From positions 1 to 62,457 of the forward strand of contig CAWUKV010000005.1 of assembly GCA_963923025.1 (NCBI GenBank): 62,457 bases of DNA. Direction: 5' to 3'. The notes beneath the pieces were generated by a model, which ran no database searches, was not told where the DNA came from, and saw only the letters and a program-made list of their open reading frames with translations. Position 1 is the first letter of the stretch; every line of letters starts with the position of its first letter. A program made the translations under genes and the position numbers. The DNA is from CAWUKV01 sp963923025 (lineage in GTDB: Bacteria; Cyanobacteriota; Cyanobacteriia; Phormidesmidales; Phormidesmidaceae). This document shows, in pieces, positions 25,666-34,388 of this stretch.

Positions 25666-26784
25666 ATGGCTGAAACGCTGGTTATCAAAATTGGCACCTC
25701 CAGTTTGACGCGGGCCGGAGGACAGCTGGCTCTGGCTACGATGGCGCAGTTGGTAGAAGTGCTCAGCCAGCTCCAGCAGCAGGGCCATCGGGTGATTTTG
25801 GTGTCCTCCGGCGCAGTTGGGGTCGGCAGTGCCCGACTACAGCTGTCTAGCCGACCCCAGACGATTGCGCTAAAGCAGGCGGTGGCGGCGGTGGGGCAAA
25901 GTCGGCTGATGCGGGTCTACGACGACCTGTTTACGGTCCTGGGGCAGCCCATTGCCCAGGTGTTGCTAACCCGCAGCGACCTGACCGATCGAATGCGCTA
26001 TCTCAACAGCTATCGAACCTTTCAAGAGCTGCTGCGCTTGGGGGTGATTCCCATCGTCAATGAGAACGATACGGTTGCTATCGATGAGCTCAAGTTTGGT
26101 GACAACGATACCCTGTCAGCGCTGGTAGCCAGTTTGGTTGAGGCAGACTGGCTGTTTTTGCTGACCGATGTGGATCGGCTCTATTCCGCTGATCCCAGAC
26201 TCAATCCCGATGCTGAACCGATTGTTGAAGTTGAACGGTTGGCAGACCTCAAAGCCATGAACGTGACCGTCGGTGGGCAGGGATCGGCCTGGGGGACGGG
26301 TGGCATGGTGACGAAACTAGACGCTGCTCGCATTGCCACTGCGGCTGGCGTGCGTATGGTGATTACCGATGGCCAGCGGCCCAGTAACATTACTCAGGCC
26401 CTGGCGGGGCAGCAGGTGGGGACACAGTTTGTCCCGCAGCCGCGCCCAGCCAACGCTCGAAAGCGCTGGATTGCCCATGGCCTGGTTCCCGCAGGGACGC
26501 TGGTTCTCGATGCTGGAGCGGCTCGAGCGATCGCCACCCAGGGTAAGTCGCTCCTCCCCGCAGGCATCACCCAAATTCAAGGAGACTTTCCGTCTCAGTC
26601 CGCCGTGATTGTCTGCGGCCCTGACCAGCAGGAATTGGCCCGAGGTATCGTCAACTATAGTGCTGCCGAGCTGCAGCAAATTCAAGGCCAGCAAACTCAA
26701 GCGATCGCGTCGATTTTGGGCTACGCCGGTGCCGATACCGTCATTCACCGAGACAACTTAGTCCTGAGTAGCGCTGAAGGGTAA
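25666..26784 (+). CDS. proB: Glutamate 5-kinase with PUA domain
   Basis: The 372-residue enzyme has an amino-acid kinase domain with VIKIGTSSLTRAGG, VSSGAVGVGSARL and NENDTVAIDELKFGDND, and a C-terminal PUA domain (about 280-360). It catalyses the first step of proline synthesis and is usually feedback-inhibited by proline. Full length. Confidence 0.95.
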   Translation: MAETLVIKIGTSSLTRAGGQLALATMAQLVEVLSQLQQQGHRVILVSSGAVGVGSARLQLSSRPQTIALKQAVAAVGQSRLMRVYDDLFTVLGQPIAQVLLTRSDLTDRMRYLNSYRTFQELLRLGVIPIVNENDTVAIDELKFGDNDTLSALVASLVEADWLFLLTDVDRLYSADPRLNPDAEPIVEVERLADLKAMNVTVGGQGSAWGTGGMVTKLDAARIATAAGVRMVITDGQRPSNITQALAGQQVGTQFVPQPRPANARKRWIAHGLVPAGTLVLDAGAARAIATQGKSLLPAGITQIQGDFPSQSAVIVCGPDQQELARGIVNYSAAELQQIQGQQTQAIASILGYAGADTVIHRDNLVLSSAEG

Positions 26785-26876
26785 TGTGTTCAGCGCCACG
26801 GTAACAGAGCAGCGGCGGCAACAGGGCAATGGCGACAGGGCAGCAAAGCATGGTTTCTACCTCAGCTGGAGCGGCA

Positions 26877-26946
26877 GAGACCGTGCTTTAGAGACCGTGC
26901 TTTAGAGACCGCGCTTTAGAGACTGTGCTTTAGAGACCGTGCTTTG
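26877..26946 (+). repeat. 14-bp tandem repeat, 5 copies
   Basis: Five consecutive units of consensus GAGACCGTGCTTTA start at 26877, 26891, 26905, 26919 and 26933, with at most one mismatch each. They lie between the convergent proB and phosphosugar transferase genes. The period is twice seven; heptamer-based tandem repeats are typical of cyanobacteria. Confidence 0.85.
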
Positions 26947-26980
26947 CCCACCCATCCAATATGCGGCTTAGGTATGCAGC

Positions 26981-27673
26981 TTAAAACGCGCCACTCCGGC
27001 TGGCCAGTACGTAAAGGGTCTTGAGCAAAATCTGGATGTCGTACAGTGGGGTCCAGGCATCCTGGTAGACCAAGTCAAGCGAGACAATCTCTTCAAAGTC
27101 TTTGATGGCCGAGCGACCGCTGACCTGCCATTGACCCGTCAGGCCTGGCTTAACATCCAAGCGTCGCCAGTGATGCGGGCTGTATTTCGACACCTCATCA
27201 GCTGTCGGGGGGCGCGTGCCGACGAGGCTCATATCCCCTACCAGCACGTTCCAAAATTGAGGAAACTCATCTAGGCTGGTTTTGCGCAAAAATTTGCCCA
27301 CACGGGTGATCCGTGGGTCTTGCTCATTTTTGAAGATGAGCCCCTGGGCTTCGTTCTGAACCTGGTGCTTGAGCGCTTCGGCGTTCTGAACCATTGAGCG
27401 AAACTTGTAGATTTTGAAAGGCTTACCCTTGAGCCCAAAGCGTTCCTGGCTGTAAAGAATCGGCCCTGGGCTGTCGATGCGGATAGCCAGCGCTAGCGGG
27501 ATGTAGAGCAGCGCCAGCAGCGTCAGACCGACCCAAGCCCCTAAAATGTCTAGCCCGCGTTTGAAGAGCGATGTGGCTGACCGATGGGGCGCTGTCAAAT
27601 TCTGGGCAAGCTGAGAACAGTCTTGGGGGCCGATGACTGATCCATTAAGGGAACCGCGTGCAGAAGAGGTCAT
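26981..27673 (-). CDS. Phosphosugar transferase, single-helix type (WbaP C-domain-like)
   Basis: The 230-residue protein has a variable N-terminus, one hydrophobic segment at about 40-65 (LDILGAWVGLTLLALLYIPL), and the catalytic domain with SPGPILYSQERFGLKGKPF, KFRSMVQNAE and FPQFWNVLVGDMSLVGTRPP. It transfers a sugar phosphate to undecaprenyl phosphate to start a polysaccharide repeat unit. A second, larger priming enzyme is at 44402, so the cell may make at least two glycans. It is divergent from the HetZ-related gene. Confidence 0.9.
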   Translation of the reverse strand: MTSSARGSLNGSVIGPQDCSQLAQNLTAPHRSATSLFKRGLDILGAWVGLTLLALLYIPLALAIRIDSPGPILYSQERFGLKGKPFKIYKFRSMVQNAEALKHQVQNEAQGLIFKNEQDPRITRVGKFLRKTSLDEFPQFWNVLVGDMSLVGTRPPTADEVSKYSPHHWRRLDVKPGLTGQWQVSGRSAIKDFEEIVSLDLVYQDAWTPLYDIQILLKTLYVLASRSGAF

Positions 27674-27955
27674 TGCAGTTTAGAGAGTCACAGTGTAGAG
27701 AACCGAAAAAGTAATGAGAAGTCATATCGACTGTGTCCCGCCTTCGAGCATTCACGGATATAGTTGACTATTGGGCTTGTTCTTTTGTTCACAGCACCGG
27801 CCAATATTAAGTCTTAGGGCGCAATTTTGCGAAGTTATGCGAGAAATTGCAAAAAATTGAGGTTTTGCGTCGGCACTAAGGTAGAAGGATGAGTTGGTCT
27901 ACGGTCATAGCTGTGCGTGTGATGGGCAATGCGTTTGTGGGGAGGAAGTAGAGTG

Positions 27956-29104
27956 ATGTCAGTGGTCGATGGGATCGCCCAGGAATGGCGCGATCGCCTG
28001 CAAGCCGATTTGCCTCAGCAGCCGGAGGAGACCCGTGCGGCCATCGAACACTGGCTACTGGGAGAAGATACGGACCGCTATGACGCGCTGAGTCCGCGAG
28101 ACCTGAAAATTGCCAAGCAGGCGATTGGGTACCGCTACCGTATTCTTTACGAAACCTACTGGGGACTGCCGCCCAACCGGGCCTACCAGAAGCTGCTACA
28201 GAAGCTGGGTGGCCTGTTCCTGATTCGTAGTAAGGTGCGGACGTGGATTGCCCTGAGCCGAGACCGCAAGCGAGCGGTGAAGGACGTTTTGCAGGAAGTC
28301 ATTCAAGAGATGCTGCAGAGCGATCGCCATCTGCAACAGCAGCTCAAGTGGATTGCACAGTGCACGTCCCGAGCGCAGCTGCGCAACCTGTTAACCCTAG
28401 CCACAGTAGAGGAGTACTGCCTGCGGCCCATCCGCAACCAGCCGCTGCTGGTGTACCGCTTCGTCAACTACCTGCGGCGCTCTCAACGTGGCGGCATGAC
28501 CCAGGTTCCCAGTGCTGAGCTAATTCAGCTTATTTCTGAGGAAATCGGCACCGACGAAGCGGATGGGACTCTCAGTTTGCTGGACTTTGAAGCAGTGAGC
28601 ACCTACGAATCCCAGCAGGCGTTTGAAGAACAGCAGAGCCTGCGAGAACAGGTCAAAGATCGGTTCTTTAGCTATCTGCGCGATACCCTGGATGACACTG
28701 CCGCTCAGTGGCTGGAGCTGCACCTCCAGGGCTACACCCAAGATGCCATTGCTCAGCAGTTAGAGCTGTCCATTAAGCAGGTCTACCGGCTGCGAGAAAA
28801 AATTAGCTACCACGCGGTGCGGATCTTCACCCTCAAAGAGCAGCCCGAGCTAGTCGCGGGCTGGCTAAAAACGTCCCTTAGCGAACATAACCTGGGTCTG
28901 ACGGTGGCCGAATGGCAAACCTACTGGCCGACGCTGACTCCCAGTCAACAGCAGATTGTCAATGGCCTCAAAGCTGGAACCTCGGTGGATGCGATCGCAG
29001 CCCAGCTCAGCCTTAAGCCTAAACAGGTGATGAGTGAGTGGGCCAAGCTATATCTCTCGGCCCAGTCAGTTCGATCGGATCAGTCGAAAGGCAAAGATAC
29101 TTGA
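27956..29104 (+). CDS. HetZ-related protein
   Basis: The 382-residue protein contains the HetZ-family core with RSKVRTWIALSRDRKRAVKD, then EYCLRPIRNQPLLVYRFVNY and LRRSQRGGMTQVP. Near residue 255-290 is a sigma-region-4-like HTH (YTQDAIAQQLELSIKQVYRL). HetZ controls heterocyst differentiation in Anabaena, but paralogues occur in non-heterocystous species. GGAGG sits 10 nt before the ATG at 27956, which decides the start. It is likely a cytoplasmic transcription regulator. Confidence 0.86.
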   Translation: MSVVDGIAQEWRDRLQADLPQQPEETRAAIEHWLLGEDTDRYDALSPRDLKIAKQAIGYRYRILYETYWGLPPNRAYQKLLQKLGGLFLIRSKVRTWIALSRDRKRAVKDVLQEVIQEMLQSDRHLQQQLKWIAQCTSRAQLRNLLTLATVEEYCLRPIRNQPLLVYRFVNYLRRSQRGGMTQVPSAELIQLISEEIGTDEADGTLSLLDFEAVSTYESQQAFEEQQSLREQVKDRFFSYLRDTLDDTAAQWLELHLQGYTQDAIAQQLELSIKQVYRLREKISYHAVRIFTLKEQPELVAGWLKTSLSEHNLGLTVAEWQTYWPTLTPSQQQIVNGLKAGTSVDAIAAQLSLKPKQVMSEWAKLYLSAQSVRSDQSKGKDT

Positions 29105-29310
29105 GGGGTATCGAGTTTGGCTTAGCATCACAGGCGTAGCGTCACAATGGCGTTGGTCGACGAAACCTTACATCTCCTGTAAATCCATCGGGTCACTGTC
29201 ATTCTGGTTGAAAGACTATGTATTCGGACTATGTATTGAGCATGTATAAAGACCGCCTAACTATTTAGCTGCGGGGCAACCTGGCAGCACTTCTAGCATC
29301 TATCGTTGCT

Positions 29311-30609
29311 ATGCAATCTCCTGAACCGTCATCCACACAACCGTCAGAACGCGAGTCACTTGGCGATATGCCAGTCAAGGCCAACATCAATCAGATGTTT
29401 GTGCTGATTGAAGGAATCTTGCCGTTTGAAGCTTGCCTGTACTATCAGGTGCTGCCGTTATCAATTGAGGGCAGCTGCTTGAATTTGGGCATGGTCAATC
29501 CTAATGACCAGGCGGCCGCCGACTATGTCCGTCGGCTGGTGTCCTACATCAACTGCTCGATTGTGCCCCGAGAGATTCCGTCCGACTGGCACCGAGAAGT
29601 TCTCTCTAAATTTCTGAGTCATTCGGCTAAAAACCGCCCGGCTGCCTCGACAAGCAGTGGACCGACCCCCTCGCCCGCAGCCAATCCGCCACCGCAGGCA
29701 TCCGATACCCATCCTGATTCCCAACTGTCACCGTCAAAATCCGTCGCGTCCCCAACGCCCTCCCCAGTTTCGAGCAGGGCTGCGTCGAATACGCCGTCGG
29801 CGTCGCCCTCAGTTTCCCAACAACCCACTCGACCCAAGCCTTCAGCTCAATCCCCCTTTGCTGAACAGCCGACGCTAGTGGTCAATGCGCCGGATACACT
29901 GGGTGAGGCCACTCCCTCAGAACCCGCCGCTACCAAGGTCGCACAGCCGGATAGCACCAAGTCGGTTCCCGAGGGCAGCCAAGAGACACCTAGTCCTTCA
30001 CCCTCAAAGACAGCAGGCTTCGCCACAACGGCCAATGCCCTGCCCTCGCTTCAACATCTACCACCTAGGGACCTAACCGATGCTTTGCTGGATCGAGTAA
30101 TTGACGAGGGTATCGGTCGACTCTATCTAGAGCGACAGCCCCAAACAGGCCGTGTACTCTGGAGCAAAGACGGCGTCCTCCAATCAGTCCTAGAGCAGGT
30201 TGACCTTCAGGTCTTCCAAGGCGTGATCAACGAGCTTAAGCTCATGGTTAATCTTTCGCTCATCCCGACCCGTAAACCCCGTCAGGTGGAGATCGAACGG
30301 TCCCATCGTGGCAAGCGAATACTGCTGCGATTTCGGCTCATTCCAGGCAATCACGGTGAGGAAGCCACCCTACAGGTGTTGCGCGGGGCTGCTCTCAAGT
30401 TTTATCAGCAGCAGCAGATTGAGAAGATGGGGCGAGACGCCCTTGGCGTCGCTCAAACGCTACAAAACCGCCTTGATGACATTCGGCAACAGGCTAGGCA
30501 GAACCTCCCCAGCGATCCGGTGCCTAACGAGACACTGCCCGCAATCGTTGAAATGCTGAAGAACATGGAGCAGCAGGTTCACGAGATGCTGAAATCGCCT
30601 GATACCTAG
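29311..30609 (+). CDS. PilB/GspE N-terminal-like protein lacking the ATPase core
   Basis: The 432-residue protein starts with a GspE/MshEN-like domain (about 20-105; ILPFEACLYYQVLPLSIEG), followed by a Pro/Ser/Thr-rich linker (about 108-255) and a region like the second N-domain of PilB (about 260-375; VLWSKDGVLQSVLEQVD, ELKLMVNLSLIPTRKPRQ). It ends in a helical tail. No Walker A, Asp box, Walker B or zinc cysteines follow, so it cannot be a pilus motor itself. MshEN domains can bind c-di-GMP, so a regulatory partner of type IV pilus machinery is possible. It follows the HetZ-related gene. Confidence 0.75.
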   Translation: MQSPEPSSTQPSERESLGDMPVKANINQMFVLIEGILPFEACLYYQVLPLSIEGSCLNLGMVNPNDQAAADYVRRLVSYINCSIVPREIPSDWHREVLSKFLSHSAKNRPAASTSSGPTPSPAANPPPQASDTHPDSQLSPSKSVASPTPSPVSSRAASNTPSASPSVSQQPTRPKPSAQSPFAEQPTLVVNAPDTLGEATPSEPAATKVAQPDSTKSVPEGSQETPSPSPSKTAGFATTANALPSLQHLPPRDLTDALLDRVIDEGIGRLYLERQPQTGRVLWSKDGVLQSVLEQVDLQVFQGVINELKLMVNLSLIPTRKPRQVEIERSHRGKRILLRFRLIPGNHGEEATLQVLRGAALKFYQQQQIEKMGRDALGVAQTLQNRLDDIRQQARQNLPSDPVPNETLPAIVEMLKNMEQQVHEMLKSPDT

Positions 30610-30716
30610 TATAGAAAGGCAAAAGTATGAAGTCAGAAGGCAGAATCAGGGCTTTAGTAGACTCAGCTTCATAGCGATCTTGACGGGGTTCCTAGCCTGC
30701 CTAACGCCTGAGTTTT

Positions 30717-31313
30717 CTACTCCTCTTGCTTGGGCTTGCGCCAAGCGCTAACCATGCGGCCAAAGTTGACTCGAAACTCGGGCCAGCCTAGCGGACTACC
30801 GGGTTCTGCCTCTTCCCATGACGCAGACAGCACGCCATAGGAGAGCCCTAGTACGCCTAATCCGAAGCATCCCAATGTGGACAGCAGCACTAAAGTAGTC
30901 GGCACCTCAAAAATGTGGCGAACGAGGACAACGTAGGAGCCTATAAAGATGACGGCTGCCAGACCAGTGGGAACCCCTGAAAATACCAGCATACGCCGGA
31001 TCATTCGCTGGCTAACCACTTCAGGAATAGCGTCCGGTTGAGCGTCGCGGCTTGCTCTGGACTTATTTCGCTTCTGAGATTTGGCCTGTTCCTTGAGGGC
31101 TGACTTTTGCGATCGCTTGGGCTTGAGCCCAATTTTCTCAGCCTTGGCCCTAGCCGCTTCTGACACCTCGGTTGCTGCTGGGGGTGTCGCTGGCTCAGCC
31201 TGCCGCTTTCGGTCCTGCCGATCCGTTTTCTGCTGCGGCTTGCTGCCAGACTTAGCCCTGCTACGTTTTTTAGGTTCAAACGGCAGCGCGTCTCGTTCCG
31301 AGTCAGATGGCAT
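30717..31313 (-). CDS. PAM68-family protein
   Basis: The 198-residue protein has a long basic/acidic hydrophilic N-terminus with many Lys and Arg and two membrane helices (about 105-125 and 138-158; VFSGVPTGLAAVIFIGSYVV), then a conserved SWEEAEPGSPLGWPEF. This is the PAM68/DUF3464 family needed for photosystem II assembly. ATG at 31313 is chosen; a GTG three codons upstream is possible. It lies 38 nt after rpsO on the same strand, so the two probably share a transcript. Confidence 0.88.
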   Translation of the reverse strand: MPSDSERDALPFEPKKRSRAKSGSKPQQKTDRQDRKRQAEPATPPAATEVSEAARAKAEKIGLKPKRSQKSALKEQAKSQKRNKSRASRDAQPDAIPEVVSQRMIRRMLVFSGVPTGLAAVIFIGSYVVLVRHIFEVPTTLVLLSTLGCFGLGVLGLSYGVLSASWEEAEPGSPLGWPEFRVNFGRMVSAWRKPKQEE

Positions 31314-31351
31314 AGCAAACACCGGCTAGAGAACAGAAGAGGCTACAGCGC

Positions 31352-31621
31352 CTAGCCGCGAATGCCCAGACGCTTAATGAGGGCGCGATAGCGATCGCTA
31401 TCCTGCTTGTTGAGATAGGACAGCAGCCGCTTGCGGCGGCCAATCATCCGCAGTAGACCCCGCCGAGAGGAATAGTCCTTTTTGTTGCGCTGTAGATGCT
31501 GACTTAGCGTATTGATGCGCTCGGTGAGCATTGCAATTTGCACATCGACCGACCCAGTGTCGGTTTCGTGGACCTGATAATCGGAGATAATCTCCTGTTT
31601 CTTTTCCTGGACAAGGGCCAT
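31352..31621 (-). CDS. rpsO: 30S ribosomal protein S15
   Basis: The 89-residue protein is full-length S15, with TGSVDVQIAMLTERINTLSQH and YSSRRGLLRMIGRRKRLLSY contacting 16S rRNA. It is transcribed toward the PAM68-like gene. Confidence 0.97.
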   Translation of the reverse strand: MALVQEKKQEIISDYQVHETDTGSVDVQIAMLTERINTLSQHLQRNKKDYSSRRGLLRMIGRRKRLLSYLNKQDSDRYRALIKRLGIRG

Positions 31622-31743
31622 GGCGGTTACTGATTTGGGCTGAACGCAAAAATAAACACAGGTCTGTGATCATAACATGCCCGTCTCGCTCTTACTGCGC
31701 CCCGACCCGGCAAATTCATAATTTGATCGCTGTTTTTGCCCGT

Positions 31744-31771
31744 GTTAGCCAGCGTAGAGTTGCTGGCTAAC
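31744..31771. promoter_or_regulatory. Hairpin in the rpsO upstream region
   Basis: GTTAGCCAGC (31744-31753) and GCTGGCTAAC (31762-31771) form a perfect 10-bp stem with an 8-nt loop, about 120 nt upstream of rpsO. It may be a leader structure or a barrier from upstream transcription; neither flank has a long U-run. Confidence 0.5.
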
Positions 31772-31869
31772 GTGGTGTTTCATGCCTGAATCCCAATAAT
31801 CCCGGTGAATAGGGCGGGTATACCGCTCTGCTCATCAACGGGTGGACACAATTATCTAGTGGGTATACC

Positions 31870-31897
31870 TCGGCATATTCGGCATATCTCGGCATAT
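31870..31897 (+). repeat. TCGGCATAT short repeat, 3 copies
   Basis: Copies start at 31870, 31879 and 31889, the last after one extra base. No function is apparent. Confidence 0.6.
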
Positions 31898-32120
31898 CAA
31901 TGTCATCGGGAGATAGAAGCCAGAAGCCTTCTGTATTCTGGCTCCGGATTACGGATATTTCGTGACGCTGCCCTTTAATTATGGTGCCCTACCTATCCCA
32001 ACCTGGCAGATATAAAGGGTCTGGCCATAACAACGGTGGATACCCTTTGACCCAGTAAAGATTTTGACAAGTCTGGGGTCGGTCTCTGTCCACAAACAAG
32101 AGTTGATGTAAATACTAGCG

Positions 32121-32294
32121 ATGGATGTCTGGGTCGGCAGGCGACGTCGCGGCCTCGACTCGGGCTTTGACGTCGATAGGCTGCTGGCCTGGTATGAATC
32201 CATACGAGCTGGTGTTGGTTATCGAGTCGGACCTTTACAAAGGTTCATGGGAATACTACGGCTAGCTATCCAATTTGCGGGTCTACTGGTCTAA
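32121..32294 (+). CDS. Weak candidate small protein, 57 residues
   Basis: A frame begins MDVWVGRRRRGLDSGFDVD and ends in a hydrophobic ILRLAIQFAGLLV segment. It has no visible ribosome-binding site and no known family. It is listed because it is the only plausible frame in a long interval; it may be chance. Confidence 0.2.
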   Translation: MDVWVGRRRRGLDSGFDVDRLLAWYESIRAGVGYRVGPLQRFMGILRLAIQFAGLLV

Positions 32295-32405
32295 TTGGTT
32301 ATCGGTCCAAGCTAAACCATCGGTTCTGTCTATTGGCCTCAGCGACGTCATTACCTCGATCGCTGCATAAACGTTATTCAACCGTTATTCAACTTGCTGA
32401 CAACT

Positions 32406-34388
32406 ATGGGTCGCCGCTTCTTATCTATTCGTCAGTGGGGCGTTGGAATTGCCCTGGCACTGTTGTGTGTGCCATCGGCGATCGCCACGACCCAAACCTC
32501 AGTTGTTGACACGGCATCCGGGCGAACCCCACAGCTGGCTCAACGCCTCAACGACCCGACCGAGCAAGACGCTCCTGCCGGACTCGATGTTCGGCCTGGC
32601 CCATCCCCGATTAGCGCATCTTTAGCGTTGGCGATGCGTCAGGAGCTGGGGAGCTTAGTTGGGCGGTTTGAGAGCGCACTGTTGGCCGCTAGTGCTGCTC
32701 CACTGGACCCTGAGCTGGTTCTAGGAGAAACTGCTCCAGTTCTCACCGCTAGTCTGGATGGCACTATTAGCCAAACTGGACTCACGCACCCTGCGCTATC
32801 CAATGCCGAGCGGTTGCTCGACGACTGGAATGATTTACTCTCCCAGCGGCGCTACGCGGAAGCCCGACGACGCTGGCTAGATGCCCGCCAGCGCCTGTGG
32901 AATCAGCTGCCAGTGGACCGCCCGTTGGCTCAGACCGAAATTCGCGCTATGTGGCTCGACCGCGGCACGTTGGTCCGGGCAGGCTCTCGGCAGGGCTTAG
33001 AGGACGTGTTCGAACGCCTCTCCGCTGCGGGTATCAATACCGTCTTTGTAGAGACGGTCAATGCCGGCTATCCTATCTACCCCAGTCGGGTGGCTCCCCA
33101 GCAAAACCCCTTGACGCGTCACTGGGACCCGCTGGATGCCGCTGTATCGGCGGGTAAAGCCCACGGCATTGAAGTCCACGCCTGGGTTTGGATTTTTGCA
33201 GCGGGAAATCAGCGGCACAATCAGGTTCTCAACCTGCCCTACAACTATCTGGGGCCAGTGCTCAACGCCAATATTGACTGGGCGGGTTATGACCGCCGCG
33301 GCAACATTATTCCTCCGGGGCAAACTAAGCCCTTTCTTGATCCGGGTAACCCAGAGGTGCGTAACTACCTGATGCGCATCCTCAACGAAATTGCGTCCAA
33401 CTACGATGTCGATGGCATTCAGTTTGACTACATTCGCTATCCCTTTCAAGATCCGGCTAACAACCGCACCTACGGCTACGGCACCGAGTCGCGGCTAGCC
33501 TTTCGCCGGATGACCGGCATTGATCCAGCCGTGCTTTCTCCGCAGCCCGATCCCCGCGCCAGCACGGCTGAACAACAGCGCCAGCGTCGCCTGTGGAACC
33601 AGTGGACAGAGTTTCGTATTAACCAAGTAAACTCCTTTGTGTCCGAGGCCAGTCAGAGCCTGCGCCGCCGCAATCCGGACCTGACGATTTCTGCGGCTGT
33701 GTTTGCCTACCCCCGTCAAGAGCGTTTGCAAAAGCTTCAGCAAGACTGGGAGACTTGGGCCGAGCGAGGCGACGTCGACTGGATTGTGCTGATGAGCTAC
33801 GCCCTCGACACCAATCGCTTTGAGCAGCTGATCCGCCCCTGGGTCCTAGAGGCCGACTATGACGGTACGCTGGTCATTCCTGGCATTCGCCTGCTCCAGC
33901 TTTCACATCTAGCTGCCTTTGACCAGATCCAGGCACTCCGCGACTTGCCGGCCCCGGGCTATGCCCTATTTGCCGCCGATAACCTCGACGGCAGTATCCA
34001 GACCCTGCTGCGCAATACCCAGAGCTTGCCCAATCAGCCTATTCCCCAACAGGCTCCCTTTGCTGCTGCTGCTGATCGTTATGAAGCCCTTCAGCGCGAG
34101 TGGCGCTGGTTGCTCGCCCACCAGCAGATGCAGGTCGATGAAGGCCAGCTGGAGCAGTGGGTCTTTGAAGTGAATACCCTAGGCGAAATGTTGGATACAC
34201 TGGCGGCAGAACCGTCTGGAGAACGGGTTCGAGGGGTGCGATCGCGCCTCACCCGTCTCCGCACCAGCCTGGATAGCTACATAACTGTTAGTACGACCAG
34301 CAGTCCCTACCGTCAGCGTACCTGGCAACATCGATTAAGAGCGATCGAACAGCTGTTGGAATATGGAGAAACGAGAGCAGCTCGATAA
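32406..34388 (+). CDS. Secreted GHL10 / family-10 glycosylhydrolase-like protein
   Basis: The 660-residue protein has a signal peptide (WGVGIALALLCVPSAIATT), a spacer of about 150 residues, then a DUF187/GHL10 TIM-barrel: EIRAMWLDRGTLVRAGSRQG, VETVNAGYPIYPS, VHAWVWIFAAGN and DGIQFDYIRYPFQDP. The C-terminal 150 residues are helical. Such proteins are thought to cut extracellular or cell-wall glycans; activity is rarely shown. ATG at 32406 gives the signal peptide directly. It precedes the polysaccharide locus, which fits a role in trimming surface glycans. Confidence 0.85.
   Translation: MGRRFLSIRQWGVGIALALLCVPSAIATTQTSVVDTASGRTPQLAQRLNDPTEQDAPAGLDVRPGPSPISASLALAMRQELGSLVGRFESALLAASAAPLDPELVLGETAPVLTASLDGTISQTGLTHPALSNAERLLDDWNDLLSQRRYAEARRRWLDARQRLWNQLPVDRPLAQTEIRAMWLDRGTLVRAGSRQGLEDVFERLSAAGINTVFVETVNAGYPIYPSRVAPQQNPLTRHWDPLDAAVSAGKAHGIEVHAWVWIFAAGNQRHNQVLNLPYNYLGPVLNANIDWAGYDRRGNIIPPGQTKPFLDPGNPEVRNYLMRILNEIASNYDVDGIQFDYIRYPFQDPANNRTYGYGTESRLAFRRMTGIDPAVLSPQPDPRASTAEQQRQRRLWNQWTEFRINQVNSFVSEASQSLRRRNPDLTISAAVFAYPRQERLQKLQQDWETWAERGDVDWIVLMSYALDTNRFEQLIRPWVLEADYDGTLVIPGIRLLQLSHLAAFDQIQALRDLPAPGYALFAADNLDGSIQTLLRNTQSLPNQPIPQQAPFAAAADRYEALQREWRWLLAHQQMQVDEGQLEQWVFEVNTLGEMLDTLAAEPSGERVRGVRSRLTRLRTSLDSYITVSTTSSPYRQRTWQHRLRAIEQLLEYGETRAAR

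Larger units (their letters stand above)
31622..32405. other. Long intergenic region between rpsO and the GHL10-type gene
   Basis: This 784-bp interval holds the rpsO leader with a strong hairpin at 31744-31771, three copies of TCGGCATAT at 31870-31897, and one weak 57-codon frame at 32121-32294. No RNA gene was recognised. The promoter of the secreted protein at 32406 should be in the last 200 bp. Confidence 0.5.

Noticed and set aside
27956..29104. HetZ-related gene as proof of heterocyst formation
   Set aside because: HetZ paralogues occur in non-heterocystous cyanobacteria and no other heterocyst-specific gene is present in the window.
31979..32203. 74-codon minus-strand frame in the rpsO gap
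   Set aside because: No start signal and no domain or compositional support.
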